A stretch of DNA of 17,410 bases from DASRUP01 sp036397395 (GCA_036397395.1 DASWIZ010000019.1:1-17410); one strand, 5' to 3'. Counted from the stretch's first letter, positions 1 through 7,867 are shown. The notes: generated by a model from the sequence alone, not told the origin. Translations and numbers: made by a program.

Positions 1-594
1 CAAACTTTCCTCAACACCAGAACGAATCCGAATACCCATAAACCTTGCGTACTTATTATAGAAAACTCCTTTCTCTTGAAACTCTATACTAGTATTTGAA
101 TCATAAGTTATCTCAACGTTTTTTGGATACTTCACCTCAAAGCCAAACTCATCGTTGCGGTAGGTTTGCCATGTGGAAGTAGCATCCTCTCCGATCTTCT
201 TGATGTAATAATTTGTTGAATCACAGGTAGAAAGCCCATATTCAGCTGTAACCTTACCAAAGACTTCAACCTCATCGCCATCTTCAAGTTCTCCTGTCTG
301 AAGATTTGTGTTTATACAGCGTGGCCATTCACCATAATGGTAGACAACACGTATTTCTCGATTGTCTGATAGTAGGCGAAGATAGCATAGGCCATCTCCT
401 GCACACCCTCGGTGGTTTTCAAGAATACTTCCTTGAACAACAACTTCTTGCTCTTGAACAAATTGCTTGGCCGGCAAAGGCTGTGGCTGAACGGATTGCA
501 GCAGCAAAATCCCGCCGACGGCGAGGACGGCCGAGACGGCGGAAACGATAAGGAGTAGTTTGATTTCGGGTTTGAGGTCGTGGAATAGATTCAT
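1..594 (-). CDS. Membrane-anchored surface protein with OB-fold-like and PsbP-like regions (3' end missing)
   Basis: The reading frame runs 198 codons from ATG at 594 to the window edge, so the C-terminus is missing. Residues 11-34 form one hydrophobic helix (IKLLLIVSAVSAVLAVGGIL), probably an uncleaved anchor with the rest outside the cell. Residues about 50-133 look like a small beta barrel of OB-fold type, with four cysteines (64, 70, 93, 124) that could form disulfides. From residue 141 it has WQTYRNDEFGFEVKYP, the same ectodomain start as the proteins at 10709 and 14375, so it belongs to that PsbP-like surface family but has a different anchor. It follows the stop at 605 by 10 bp with no clear Shine-Dalgarno, which suggests translation from the same mRNA. 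The fold calls are by pattern only; the ligand and function are unknown. Confidence 0.8.
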   Translation of the reverse strand, partial: MNLFHDLKPEIKLLLIVSAVSAVLAVGGILLLQSVQPQPLPAKQFVQEQEVVVQGSILENHRGCAGDGLCYLRLLSDNREIRVVYHYGEWPRCINTNLQTGELEDGDEVEVFGKVTAEYGLSTCDSTNYYIKKIGEDATSTWQTYRNDEFGFEVKYPKNVEITYDSNTSIEFQEKGVFYNKYARFMGIRIRSGVEESL

Positions 595-604
595 GGATAG
601 TGAG

Positions 605-2527
605 CTACTCCACGATTACGCGGCCGGTGGCTTTGAGGACGCCGCTGGCGGGCCAATAGGATTTGAACTCAAAGGATTCGTTGGCGGTAAACTCCACGGT
701 GGTGGATTGGCCAGGGTCAATGCGCGGCGTGTTAAATTTCGGGCTTTTAAAATCGAGTCCAGCGTAGTACACATTGTCTTGGGTTACGTTAAAGGTAAGC
801 GTTACCCTTGTTCCCCGCGGCACGCGAATTTCTCCAGAAGGGTAAAAGCCAAAATCATCGGCATCGAGCGTGACGGATCGCGCGGCGGGCTCGGCTGAAG
901 CCGGAGGAGGCGTTGGCGTTGGTTCTGGAGCTGGTAATGGAAGTATAATTTTTGCTTCTTCTGGTCCAAGTTCGTCACCAGGCGTTGTCCTTGGAAGTAA
1001 GTCGCACTGCCCTACGTATGCCACGCGCACTTTATTTTGTTGTACCGCCACGCAGCGGTTGGAGTATGTTTTGCCGTCTACCCCGCATACAGGGGCGTAT
1101 TCCATGGTACAAAACACGCCTGGCACGTCCACCGGAGAAGGCCCTGGTGGTGTTGGTTCGGATTCGCGTGGCACCGAACAACGTATAACAGAACCGCCAC
1201 ATCGAGGGTCATACACATTTGTTGCGTACAACTGACCTCCCCTTGCCCGGCATTCCTCTGGGCTTACAGAAGGGCAGGTATTGGACAAAGGAGCTATTTG
1301 TAAGCGATCGCGCACGCGGTCGAGCAGCTGGGGCGCTTGCTGAATCGCATCAATTCCCTGCTCTACCAAACGCAAAATATTGGCAATAATGGCCTCTGCC
1401 GCCCTTGCCAGGCCAAACGCTTCTCTCGGATTTCCTTGCCGCAAGGCGGTTTTCGCTTTTTCCAAATGCTCTTTTGCCTGGTTTATGAGCGTGGTTATGG
1501 CCTGGGGAATTTCCCTGCCGCTTTCTCGCAGTTTGGTTTCAATACGCTGTAACTTTTGCTCTGATTCTTGAATCTGCTGTTCTACGCGGCCCGCTAACTC
1601 CTCTGAATCTTCAATGGTTTCGTCCAACGAATCGCGGGCTTCACCCAAAGCGTTTGCCGCGCGGTCGGAAACCCGCGCGCGAATTTCTTCCAAAATAGTG
1701 GTGCGGCGGAGCGCGTCGCCCGGGAGCCGCTGCAAAGCATCACGCAAACGGTTTGCCCCTTCTTCGGTGTCTCCCGCGAACTCCTCCACGTCGCCGCTTA
1801 CTTGTTCAGATAACCTGTTTCGCAATTCCTGCAGTTTCTGCTTTGCCTCGTCTGACAAACTTTCGCTTTCCTGCAGCCTATCCAATGTTTCCAGCGAACG
1901 GATATGCCGCAGGGCGCTTCCCTTTCCGGATTCAAGGGCGTTTTCCAGGCGTTCTGCAAACTGTTCTGCGGTGTCTTTTTTGGCGATTTCGCCAAATGTT
2001 GCCTGAATCCTTGCCCGGATATTTTGGATAATGCTTTTTTGCGTATCGTGTTTCGCTTCCAAGCCTTCCAACAACTTTTCATGCGCGATTTGGCGCTCGG
2101 CTACCATATTGAGTAAACGGTCCACATTCGGGTTTTCGGAAGTTTCCCGCAAGTTTTCCAACCGAGCGCGCAAGCGCTCTTGGGCACGCTCATAATTCAT
2201 AAGCGCGCGGGAAATGCCGCGCTCGTTGTCTGGATCTTGCGCTGCCACTTTCGCCGCTTCAGCGGCTTTTTCAGAGGTGATTTTTAGCTCCAATTCGGTT
2301 TTCGCGACGGCGTTAAACGTAAGCGCGCGCTGTAGGCCGCGGCCGATTTCCTTGAAAAAATACAAGGGGCTTGTGGGCAAAAGCCCGGGCTCATCAACAC
2401 CCAAATCCGCGTTTGTTACCGTTTCGGCCTCGACCACCGCCTCCACGCTTGTTTCTGTTTCCTGGGCGGAAACTGTCCCCGCGCACGCAAAAGCGAGAAC
2501 AAAAAACGCAAAAAGAATTTTTTTCAT
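605..2527 (-). CDS. Secreted DUF5667 protein with coiled coil, Kazal-like and cupredoxin-like domains
   Basis: This is a 640-aa exported protein. Residues 1-21 are a signal peptide with a likely cut at VSA-QE. Residues about 45-155 match the DUF5667 pattern (PGLLPTSPLYFFKEIGRGLQ, then charged helices). A long charged helical region (about 155-400) looks like coiled coil or an extended stalk. A small Cys-containing segment follows (C418, C426, C443, C450). Next is a Kazal-like module with APVCGVDGKTYSN and cysteines 473, 481, 492 and 508; classical Kazal domains have six cysteines, so one disulfide is missing. A Pro-rich linker (about 528-545) leads to a C-terminal beta domain (about 550-640) resembling the cupredoxin fold, but it has no Cys, His or Met in ligand positions, so copper binding is unlikely. 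It starts 9 bp after the hydrolase gene. A protease-inhibiting or adhesive surface role is inferred. Confidence 0.85.
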   Translation of the reverse strand: MKKILFAFFVLAFACAGTVSAQETETSVEAVVEAETVTNADLGVDEPGLLPTSPLYFFKEIGRGLQRALTFNAVAKTELELKITSEKAAEAAKVAAQDPDNERGISRALMNYERAQERLRARLENLRETSENPNVDRLLNMVAERQIAHEKLLEGLEAKHDTQKSIIQNIRARIQATFGEIAKKDTAEQFAERLENALESGKGSALRHIRSLETLDRLQESESLSDEAKQKLQELRNRLSEQVSGDVEEFAGDTEEGANRLRDALQRLPGDALRRTTILEEIRARVSDRAANALGEARDSLDETIEDSEELAGRVEQQIQESEQKLQRIETKLRESGREIPQAITTLINQAKEHLEKAKTALRQGNPREAFGLARAAEAIIANILRLVEQGIDAIQQAPQLLDRVRDRLQIAPLSNTCPSVSPEECRARGGQLYATNVYDPRCGGSVIRCSVPRESEPTPPGPSPVDVPGVFCTMEYAPVCGVDGKTYSNRCVAVQQNKVRVAYVGQCDLLPRTTPGDELGPEEAKIILPLPAPEPTPTPPPASAEPAARSVTLDADDFGFYPSGEIRVPRGTRVTLTFNVTQDNVYYAGLDFKSPKFNTPRIDPGQSTTVEFTANESFEFKSYWPASGVLKATGRVIVE

Positions 2528-2536
2528 AGGCGACTG

Positions 2537-3190
2537 TTACACATTATTATTTGAATGTATTATATCAATACTTTCGCCGGCTTCCAACCCCCGAAATTCG
2601 GGAATGCCGTGTTCATGCAAATAATTCGCCGCGGCCTCGTATGCTCGATGCCTTGCTTTTTCGTGCCAGTGCCAGTCGTGTATGGGAATTACCAATTTTG
2701 GTTTTACAGCCAACGCCGCCGTTTTTTCCAGCGCCTGCACCATGCTTCCCCAGGGCGCCTGTATAGGCAAAGCCAAAATCTCTTTGCTTTCTTCAAATTG
2801 CAACGAGTCGCCCGGATGCGTTACTTCCCTAAAAATGTGGAATAAACTGTTGTGGGGCGGAATGGCAAGCACGGGTTCATGCAAAGTTTCTTTCATTTCG
2901 ATAAAGTCGGGAAGCTGAATAGTGGCTTGAATACCTTCTTTGGCGAGCAAGTCTGCCACGGTGCCATTCGAGACGATTTTCACATTAGGGAATCTTGCCT
3001 CTATCCTTTTCAGTAGCGGGATAGACATGTGATCTTCGTGTTCGTGCGTAATAAGCACATAATCTAACCCTTCCAAATCTTCCATGGGCAAGGCATCTTC
3101 TTCCAGGGTATAACTCCCCGGGTCAACCAGCACGCTGGTGCCGTCTTTTTCTATAAGCAAACAGGAATGTACGTATTTAGTGATTTTCAT
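2537..3190 (-). CDS. Metallo-beta-lactamase-fold metal-dependent hydrolase
   Basis: This 217-aa cytoplasmic protein has no signal peptide. The fold's signature is clear: a beta-rich start (MKITKYVHSCLLIEKDGTSVLVDPG), then the metal motif HxHxDH as H49-E-H51-E-D53-H54. Further likely ligands are H125/D128 (THPGDS) and the His-rich PIHDWHWH (H171-H176). The length and the YVHSCLLIE opening resemble UlaG-like and UPF0173-type hydrolases, often annotated as putative Zn-dependent hydrolases. The substrate cannot be told from the sequence. It lies 21 bp after the DUF5671 gene and 9 bp before the DUF5667 gene, so it is probably cotranscribed with cell-envelope genes. The family is secure; the reaction is not. 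Confidence 0.9.
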   Translation of the reverse strand: MKITKYVHSCLLIEKDGTSVLVDPGSYTLEEDALPMEDLEGLDYVLITHEHEDHMSIPLLKRIEARFPNVKIVSNGTVADLLAKEGIQATIQLPDFIEMKETLHEPVLAIPPHNSLFHIFREVTHPGDSLQFEESKEILALPIQAPWGSMVQALEKTAALAVKPKLVIPIHDWHWHEKARHRAYEAAANYLHEHGIPEFRGLEAGESIDIIHSNNNV

Positions 3191-3211
3191 AGTCTTGTTG
3201 CTGGAATGGGG

Positions 3212-4315
3212 TCAGAAGGAAGAGGAAGAGGACGATCTTCTGCGGACTTCAAGGTCAAAGCAGGTGCGGCCTACGCCATGCTCCCAGAACGAAGTATCTC
3301 CGGGGAAACGCGGAAAAGCCTGGCTTTCGTACTGCGAAGAATCGGTTTCAAACGCGGCGCAAAGCTCATAAGAGGTTACGGAAAGCAGATTATATGCGTA
3401 GGCTTCCCCAGTCTTGGGATCCTGCAAAGATCCAACGTAATAAGTGGGGCCGCGCAAATCCTCCAGTGTTTCAGGCAAGCTTTTGTTCCGCTGCCAATAC
3501 GAATCCACCGCCCAGGTAATCTGCTGCAAATCCGAAACACGGCGTTCGTCGAACGTGATCAAACGTTGTTGCGCCGGAGTGCCCACAAGCGTTAATCCGT
3601 ATATCACAGATGCTCCAACAACGGTGATTACTACGCCCGCGAAAATCTTTACCGCCACAGGCCTTGGTTTCACCACTTGCTTCTCGCCGCTTTTCTCCTT
3701 CTCCTCTCGCTGCAAACTCCAAAGATAATAGCCAAAAATCGCTCCGGCAATCGCGAGCACCGTGAGAGCCTTGAATACAAATCGTGAAGTCAACTCGCCC
3801 GACAGCAAGCTCGAAAGCACCGCGATTAAGTCGCCGATAATAATGCCGGCCGCAATTACGAGCGTAATATACGTTAACCACTTGCCCACTTTTGACTGCC
3901 TGCGTTCCGGGTCTTTTGCCGCGGCTTTAACTAAACGCCACATCATAAAGAGGTATAGCGGAAAAGCGATAATAATAGAGGCCAACGCCGTGGTAAGCCC
4001 GCGCGGCGAAAAAAATCCGTACGAAACCGGATCCGGAAAAAACTTCTCGATAAACGCGAATACCAAAATGCCAAAACTAAAAGCAGAAATATATAGGGCG
4101 ATAAAGGAGATAAGAAAAAGAAACGCCTCTCTTGCCTGCAAGTATGGTTTGGGTTTCGGAACCGCCACCGGAAAAGAAACATCAGCAAAAGAAGCCAGTG
4201 CTTTTTGCACCTCTTCTGCCTGCCAACCGGCCTGCAAAAGCGCCTGTGCAATGGCCCCCTTGCTTTGGCCTTTTTCCAGTGATTCTTTTACAAATATGTT
4301 GAGTTCGTTACTCAT
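3212..4315 (-). CDS. DUF5671-type membrane protein with pseudopilin-like C-terminal region
   Basis: This is a 367-aa membrane protein. Residues 1-44 form a small helical domain (SLEKGQSKGAIAQALLQAGW) of the kind found at the N-terminus of many CPR membrane proteins. Four hydrophobic helices (about 65-92, 106-128, 146-166, 180-200) match DUF5671. A fifth helix (about 223-246) is followed by a soluble part whose DERRVSDLQQITWAVDSYWQRNKSLP resembles the start of type II pseudopilin-like domains, so that part is probably outside the cell. The protein ends in RRRSSSSSSF, encoded by a purine-rich microsatellite-like stretch on the plus strand. The ATG overlaps the upstream stop as ATGA (4312-4315), typical of translational coupling. 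A role in the envelope is inferred; the biochemical function is unknown. Confidence 0.85.
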   Translation of the reverse strand: MSNELNIFVKESLEKGQSKGAIAQALLQAGWQAEEVQKALASFADVSFPVAVPKPKPYLQAREAFLFLISFIALYISAFSFGILVFAFIEKFFPDPVSYGFFSPRGLTTALASIIIAFPLYLFMMWRLVKAAAKDPERRQSKVGKWLTYITLVIAAGIIIGDLIAVLSSLLSGELTSRFVFKALTVLAIAGAIFGYYLWSLQREEKEKSGEKQVVKPRPVAVKIFAGVVITVVGASVIYGLTLVGTPAQQRLITFDERRVSDLQQITWAVDSYWQRNKSLPETLEDLRGPTYYVGSLQDPKTGEAYAYNLLSVTSYELCAAFETDSSQYESQAFPRFPGDTSFWEHGVGRTCFDLEVRRRSSSSSSF

Positions 4316-5634
4316 AACGGAAGAAATGGAAATAATATTTTAAGCCCTGGGCGCATTGCCTCTGCCACAGCGCCAAGGAAACTTTCCCGCGGCAATCTTG
4401 ACTCTGCGGGAGTTTCTTCTGCGTGAAACTCCTGAAACTCTTGGATTTGCTGTTCAAATTGGCGCTGGTACTCTTCCTGGAACTGCTCATCATGCTGACG
4501 CTCAAATTCTTCGCGAAATTCCTGGGGCATTTCCCCCTCGAAGCCCTGGGGATGTTGGGATTGCTGCGGAAAACACTCTTCCCGAATTCGTTGCTCTTGC
4601 TCGGATGTCGGAGACCCCTGGAGTTGGCGCGTATCTCCCAAGATTCTTTCCACGCATCCCATGACTTCGGGCGGCGCCATATGTTCTCCCCCTTCTGGTC
4701 TAAAGCCTTCAGTCGGCCTGGGCCCGCCTGCCGGCGAGGCAGGCATAAAGTTTTCAAAACACTTTTGCATATGCTCTCCAAGCTCTCGATTTGGCAAGAA
4801 TGTGCCTGCTTCAATTTTTGCCAGCACATCCTCTCCAATCGTATCTTTTAAGCATTGAGCAACCTCCGGGGGCGCATGTTGGAATCCCTCGTGAAACCTT
4901 GTAAGGCCTTCTTCAATGTTGTGAAGTTCTTCTTCGGGAATCAAATCATGCTCTTTGGCGAACGCAAAACATTCTTTCTGATTTTCGGGATTATTACAGA
5001 ATGCATCGCACTCTTCACGGCCTTTGCAATCTCCCGGGCCTCGCCCGCCGGTTTTTCGAAACATTTCCGCTTCCTCGGCAGTCATAAATCCTGCTTTTTG
5101 AAAGAACGTTACGCACTCTTCAGTGTGACTATCCTGGGAGCAATACGCTTCACACTCTTCTCTTGAACGGCATCCCCCTGGCATTTCGCCGCGAGCCATC
5201 AAGGGAGCTACGCGCCTGGCATCTTCCAGCTCTTCTGCGCTCATAAACCCCGCAGCTTCCGCAAAAGCTAAGCATTCTTCAATGTGAGTAGGTTCAGAGC
5301 AATATACTTCGCATTCTTCTTTGCCTCGGCATCCGCCGGGCAATTGCGCGCCTTGCGATAAGGCATGCGCCACTTTCTTTGCCTCCTCGAGTTCGACGCC
5401 GTGCATTAAACCATGGCGTTCTGCAAAGTCCACGCACTGGGCGATGTGCTCAATCTCGTCGCAATACGCCTTGCATTCTTCTTTGCTCTGGCAGTTTCCA
5501 AGTTCCGCCACCGGAAACTCAATATCCGGCTCTTCTTGCGCAAACACCGCATATGCGCCAAGCAAACCCGCAATAGCAACAACGGCCAGCAAGACAATTC
5601 GTATATTCGTATAAATTCGTAATTCGTAGGACAT
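4312..5634 (-). CDS. Secreted protein with four tandem Cys repeats and a Glu/Gln-rich tail
   Basis: This is 440 aa from ATG at 5634. The frame is open up to 5859, but that extension lies inside the preceding gene and lacks a signal, so the ATG 1 bp after its stop is preferred. Residues 12-32 are a hydrophobic signal or anchor with a possible cut at VFA-QE. Four repeats of about 50 aa follow, each with exact spacing C-x5-C-x3-C-x8-C: 48/54/58/67, 102/108/112/121, 155/161/165/174 and 203/209/213/222. A typical unit reads GGCRGKEECEVYCSEPTHIE, then ECLAFAEAAGFMSAEELE. Two looser units starting APPEV (residues 254 and 320) carry one Cys pair each. Residues 355-405 are Glu/Gln/Phe-rich and probably helical; the end is hydrophobic (LKILFPFLPL). 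It is likely disulfide-rich and extracellular. Function is unknown. Confidence 0.85.
   Translation of the reverse strand: MSYELRIYTNIRIVLLAVVAIAGLLGAYAVFAQEEPDIEFPVAELGNCQSKEECKAYCDEIEHIAQCVDFAERHGLMHGVELEEAKKVAHALSQGAQLPGGCRGKEECEVYCSEPTHIEECLAFAEAAGFMSAEELEDARRVAPLMARGEMPGGCRSREECEAYCSQDSHTEECVTFFQKAGFMTAEEAEMFRKTGGRGPGDCKGREECDAFCNNPENQKECFAFAKEHDLIPEEELHNIEEGLTRFHEGFQHAPPEVAQCLKDTIGEDVLAKIEAGTFLPNRELGEHMQKCFENFMPASPAGGPRPTEGFRPEGGEHMAPPEVMGCVERILGDTRQLQGSPTSEQEQRIREECFPQQSQHPQGFEGEMPQEFREEFERQHDEQFQEEYQRQFEQQIQEFQEFHAEETPAESRLPRESFLGAVAEAMRPGLKILFPFLPL
4726..4744. repeat. GC-rich inverted repeat inserted in the Cys-repeat gene
   Basis: Arms GCCTGCC and GGCAGGC enclose a 5-base loop (GGCGA). 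This resembles the GCCTGCC/GGCAGGC mini-repeats common in CPR and other genomes. It is read in frame as part of FMPASPAGGPRP (residues 297-306), a Pro/Ala/Gly linker between the fourth Cys repeat and the second APPEV unit. It would also form an RNA hairpin. Confidence 0.55.
5597..5628. repeat. Four copies of ATTCGTA encoding the N-terminus of the Cys-repeat protein
   Basis: ATTCGTA occurs at 5597-5603, 5605-5611, 5615-5621 and 5622-5628. On the coding strand the heptamer is TACGAAT and encodes most of MSYELRIYTNIRIV, that is, the basic n-region of the signal sequence. Other genes in the window show nothing similar. Confidence 0.75.
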
Positions 5635-5635
5635 A

Positions 5636-5887
5636 TTATTCAAATGGGTTTCGATATCCCTCGAGCGGGTTTGTTTCCGGGACCTTTGAACCAGGGTTTT
5701 GGTTGAGTTCACTGCCCAGACCCTGTTCCCCGCCCAAACCTTCGGATTGTGGCGGGCCCGCCTCAATGCCCTCTGGGCTTTGGGCGGGTTCTTGCGCAGC
5801 TCGCTGTTGCGTAAAGAAAAACACCACGCCGCCGACAAGCAGCAGAATAGCGGCGGCAAGAATGAAGTAAAAAATATTTTTCCCCAT
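5636..5887 (-). CDS. Small membrane-anchored Pro/Gly/Glu-rich protein ending NPLEGYRNPFE
   Basis: This is an 83-aa protein. Residues 5-26 are one strong hydrophobic helix (IFYFILAAAILLLVGGVVFF); the rest is hydrophilic and of low complexity (Gln, Glu, Pro, Gly), so it is probably an extracellular disordered tail. The end NPLEGYRNPFE has two Asn-Pro units. Its stop lies 1 bp before the ATG of the Cys-repeat protein, and it starts 7 bp after the dehydrogenase stop, so it sits inside the operon and is not a chance frame. I recognise no named family. A similar small anchored protein with an NPF-like tail may recur in related genomes, but that needs a database search. It might partner the secreted Cys-repeat protein encoded next to it. 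Confidence 0.75.
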   Translation of the reverse strand: MGKNIFYFILAAAILLLVGGVVFFFTQQRAAQEPAQSPEGIEAGPPQSEGLGGEQGLGSELNQNPGSKVPETNPLEGYRNPFE

Positions 5888-5894
5888 ATTGTTA

Positions 5895-6869
5895 TTAGTA
5901 ACCTTTTTGTTTATCTACCAAATTTGGTAATGTCTCACCCCTTATATATGCTTGCAGGTTTTTACAAAATACCTTGACCGCGCGGTCCATGTATTTTTCA
6001 GAATGCCCGGCGTGGTGGGGCGTAACAACAACATTTTCCATTTCCCACAAAGAACTGTCTTTGGGAAGGGGTTCCTGCTCCATAACATCTAAAGCGGCTC
6101 CCGCGATAATTCCTTCTTTAAGCGCTTCAATGAGGTCTGCCTCGCGCGCCACTTCCCCCCTGCTAATATTTATGAATACCGCCGTATGCTTCATTATCGC
6201 AAACTTTTCTTTGTTGAACAAGTGGTGCGTGTGTTCCGTGTGCGGAACGCAGCTTACCACGAAATCGGCGGTTGGCAGCGCCTGTTCCCATTCGTCAGGC
6301 CCGTACAGCTTTTCCACAAAATCGGGTTTTGCTGCGCCCGGCCGGTCAACGGCCTGTACATTAGCTCCCACACAGCTTGCCAGCCGAGCCGCCTCTGTCC
6401 CAATGTTTCCCAACCCCGCGATAAGCACCATTTTTCCCCGCAATTCGGTAGCTCCCACGTCCCGTTCCCAAATCTTCTTTGCCTGGTTCCGCAACGACAC
6501 GTGAAACCTTTTGGTAAACAAAAGCAGAAACCCCAAAATGTGCTCGGCAATAGGGGTATCTTGCGCGCCTGCTATATTCGAAAGCAACACATCCCGTTCT
6601 TTTATATCCGAGGCTAATACCTTATCCACGCCCGCGGAAAACGATTGGATCCACTTGAGATTTTTTGCGTTTTTAAAAGAATCGGGCAGGGCTTGCGGAA
6701 TGCCAGCGACCACCTCGGCGTCCGCGAGATGCGGCTCGGTTTCGCTGTTTTCTGAAGCGGAAACCGCGATTACCTCAAGCGAGGAATCCATGGCCTTTAT
6801 TTTTTCTATATGCTCTTGCGTAACGGTATGGGGAATATACCCTTCTGTTTTGAATATCACGATTTTCAT
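5895..6869 (-). CDS. D-isomer specific 2-hydroxyacid dehydrogenase
   Basis: This 324-aa cytoplasmic NAD-dependent oxidoreductase interconverts 2-keto acids and D-2-hydroxy acids. An N-terminal substrate domain (about 1-100) precedes the Rossmann nucleotide-binding domain with GLGNIG (residues 152-157), and the acidic residue D175 at the end of the second strand favours NAD over NADP. The catalytic set is present: R237 in ISRGEV, E266 in MEQEPLP and H285 in VTPHHAGHS. The length is normal for the family. The exact substrate (glycerate, glyoxylate, lactate, phosphoglycerate) cannot be decided; there is no C-terminal ACT domain, so it is not a full-length SerA type. It starts 5 bp after the isomerase gene and belongs to the same operon. 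Confidence 0.93.
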   Translation of the reverse strand: MKIVIFKTEGYIPHTVTQEHIEKIKAMDSSLEVIAVSASENSETEPHLADAEVVAGIPQALPDSFKNAKNLKWIQSFSAGVDKVLASDIKERDVLLSNIAGAQDTPIAEHILGFLLLFTKRFHVSLRNQAKKIWERDVGATELRGKMVLIAGLGNIGTEAARLASCVGANVQAVDRPGAAKPDFVEKLYGPDEWEQALPTADFVVSCVPHTEHTHHLFNKEKFAIMKHTAVFINISRGEVAREADLIEALKEGIIAGAALDVMEQEPLPKDSSLWEMENVVVTPHHAGHSEKYMDRAVKVFCKNLQAYIRGETLPNLVDKQKGY

Positions 6870-6874
6870 ACCAG

Positions 6875-7846
6875 CTAGCCAAGGGCTTTTTTAAATTCTT
6901 CTATCATGGGTACTTGCTCCGGGTCGCGGCCATAATGTTTTGCCAGGTACAGCGCGATCCAGTCGGCCAACAAAAGAGAGCTAAAAATTTTCTCGAGCAT
7001 CGAACCTTCACCCAGCAAAATCGTTTCCACTGGAAAGCCGCGGCTGGTCAGCTGCTTTTCCAAAACCATCATCCTTTTCTTGATTCGCTCACTGTCTGTG
7101 GTGTCTTGCAGGAATATGAAAGAAAACTTTTCGGCAAGCGGGCGCGTAGAGTCCGAAACGTCGAACCCGTTCATTTCGTTGTGGTTGAGTTCCGGGAACA
7201 AATTGTAAAACGCGGGGATTTTGCCGGTTTCGTTGAACTTAATTTTCCAGTTGTAGGCTATAGAGTAATTTTTGTTTGAAGTGTATATAACGGGCACATA
7301 CCCCTGAAGTTTTTGGGCAAGCTGTTTGCCTTCTTGTTCGAGAACGTCGGCGCGCTGGGCAAGCGCTTGCCCCATTTTTGTCGCTTCTTGGAGCGCGTCC
7401 TCTCGCCCCACCATTTTTGCCAAGGCCTTGAACGTATACCCAAGGGCGGATCTTGGCTGAATGCCGGTATCAGGGACCTGAATAAAAGGAACCTTGTATT
7501 GGTTTGCCCGGATAAGCAATTCACCGCCCGTGGAAATAGCAGCTACCGGGTACTTATTTGCAACAGTCTGTTCAAACGAACTTAGGCTTTCTCCGGTGTT
7601 CCCCGAATAAGAGCTTGCGATAATAAGCGTTTCCTTGAGCACATCGTCTCGCCAACTAGGCAGGCCATAATCCTGATACACCGATAAGTCAAAACCGGGA
7701 AACGCGTTTTGAAACACATCCCCTTGTAGGTGAGAACCGCCCATGCCGCACAACAAATATTTGCCCCAAGCCTTCCACTTATCGGCATTTTCTATTTTGG
7801 GCTCCCACTCAAACTGTTTTGCGAAGTTCCGGATTGCGTCCTCCAT
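6875..7846 (-). CDS. Bifunctional phosphoglucose/phosphomannose isomerase (SIS domain)
   Basis: This 323-aa cytoplasmic enzyme probably interconverts glucose-6-phosphate or mannose-6-phosphate with fructose-6-phosphate. The N-terminal SIS half has GMGGSH (residues 34-39) and the phosphate-binding SYSGNTGES (79-87). PRSALGY (131-137) and ELNHNE (219-224) are hallmarks of the archaeal/bacterial PGI/PMI family, including the general-acid Glu (E219) and His (H222). The C-terminal half fits the bact-PGI_C domain and ends RDPEQVPMIEEFKKALG. Length matches the family. In reduced genomes this family often replaces the classical PGI and supplies hexose phosphates for glycolysis and sugar nucleotides. 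The start 21 bp after the DUF5654 stop fits the N-terminus well. Confidence 0.93.
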   Translation of the reverse strand: MEDAIRNFAKQFEWEPKIENADKWKAWGKYLLCGMGGSHLQGDVFQNAFPGFDLSVYQDYGLPSWRDDVLKETLIIASSYSGNTGESLSSFEQTVANKYPVAAISTGGELLIRANQYKVPFIQVPDTGIQPRSALGYTFKALAKMVGREDALQEATKMGQALAQRADVLEQEGKQLAQKLQGYVPVIYTSNKNYSIAYNWKIKFNETGKIPAFYNLFPELNHNEMNGFDVSDSTRPLAEKFSFIFLQDTTDSERIKKRMMVLEKQLTSRGFPVETILLGEGSMLEKIFSSLLLADWIALYLAKHYGRDPEQVPMIEEFKKALG

Positions 7847-7867
7847 AATAATACAATTTGCAGTATA

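Noticed and set aside
560..2116. Several plus-strand frames opposite the DUF5667 gene
   Set aside because: They are mutually overlapping, of low-complexity or Arg/Ser-rich composition, and shadow a GC-rich coiled-coil gene.
605..2460. Copper-binding cupredoxin at the end of the DUF5667 protein
   Set aside because: The beta pattern resembles a cupredoxin but there is no Cys, no His and no Met in the last 90 residues where ligands would be.
5635..5859. N-terminal extension of the Cys-repeat protein up to 5859
   Set aside because: It lies within the 83-aa gene in another frame, has no signal sequence, and the ATG at 5634 directly precedes a good signal peptide.
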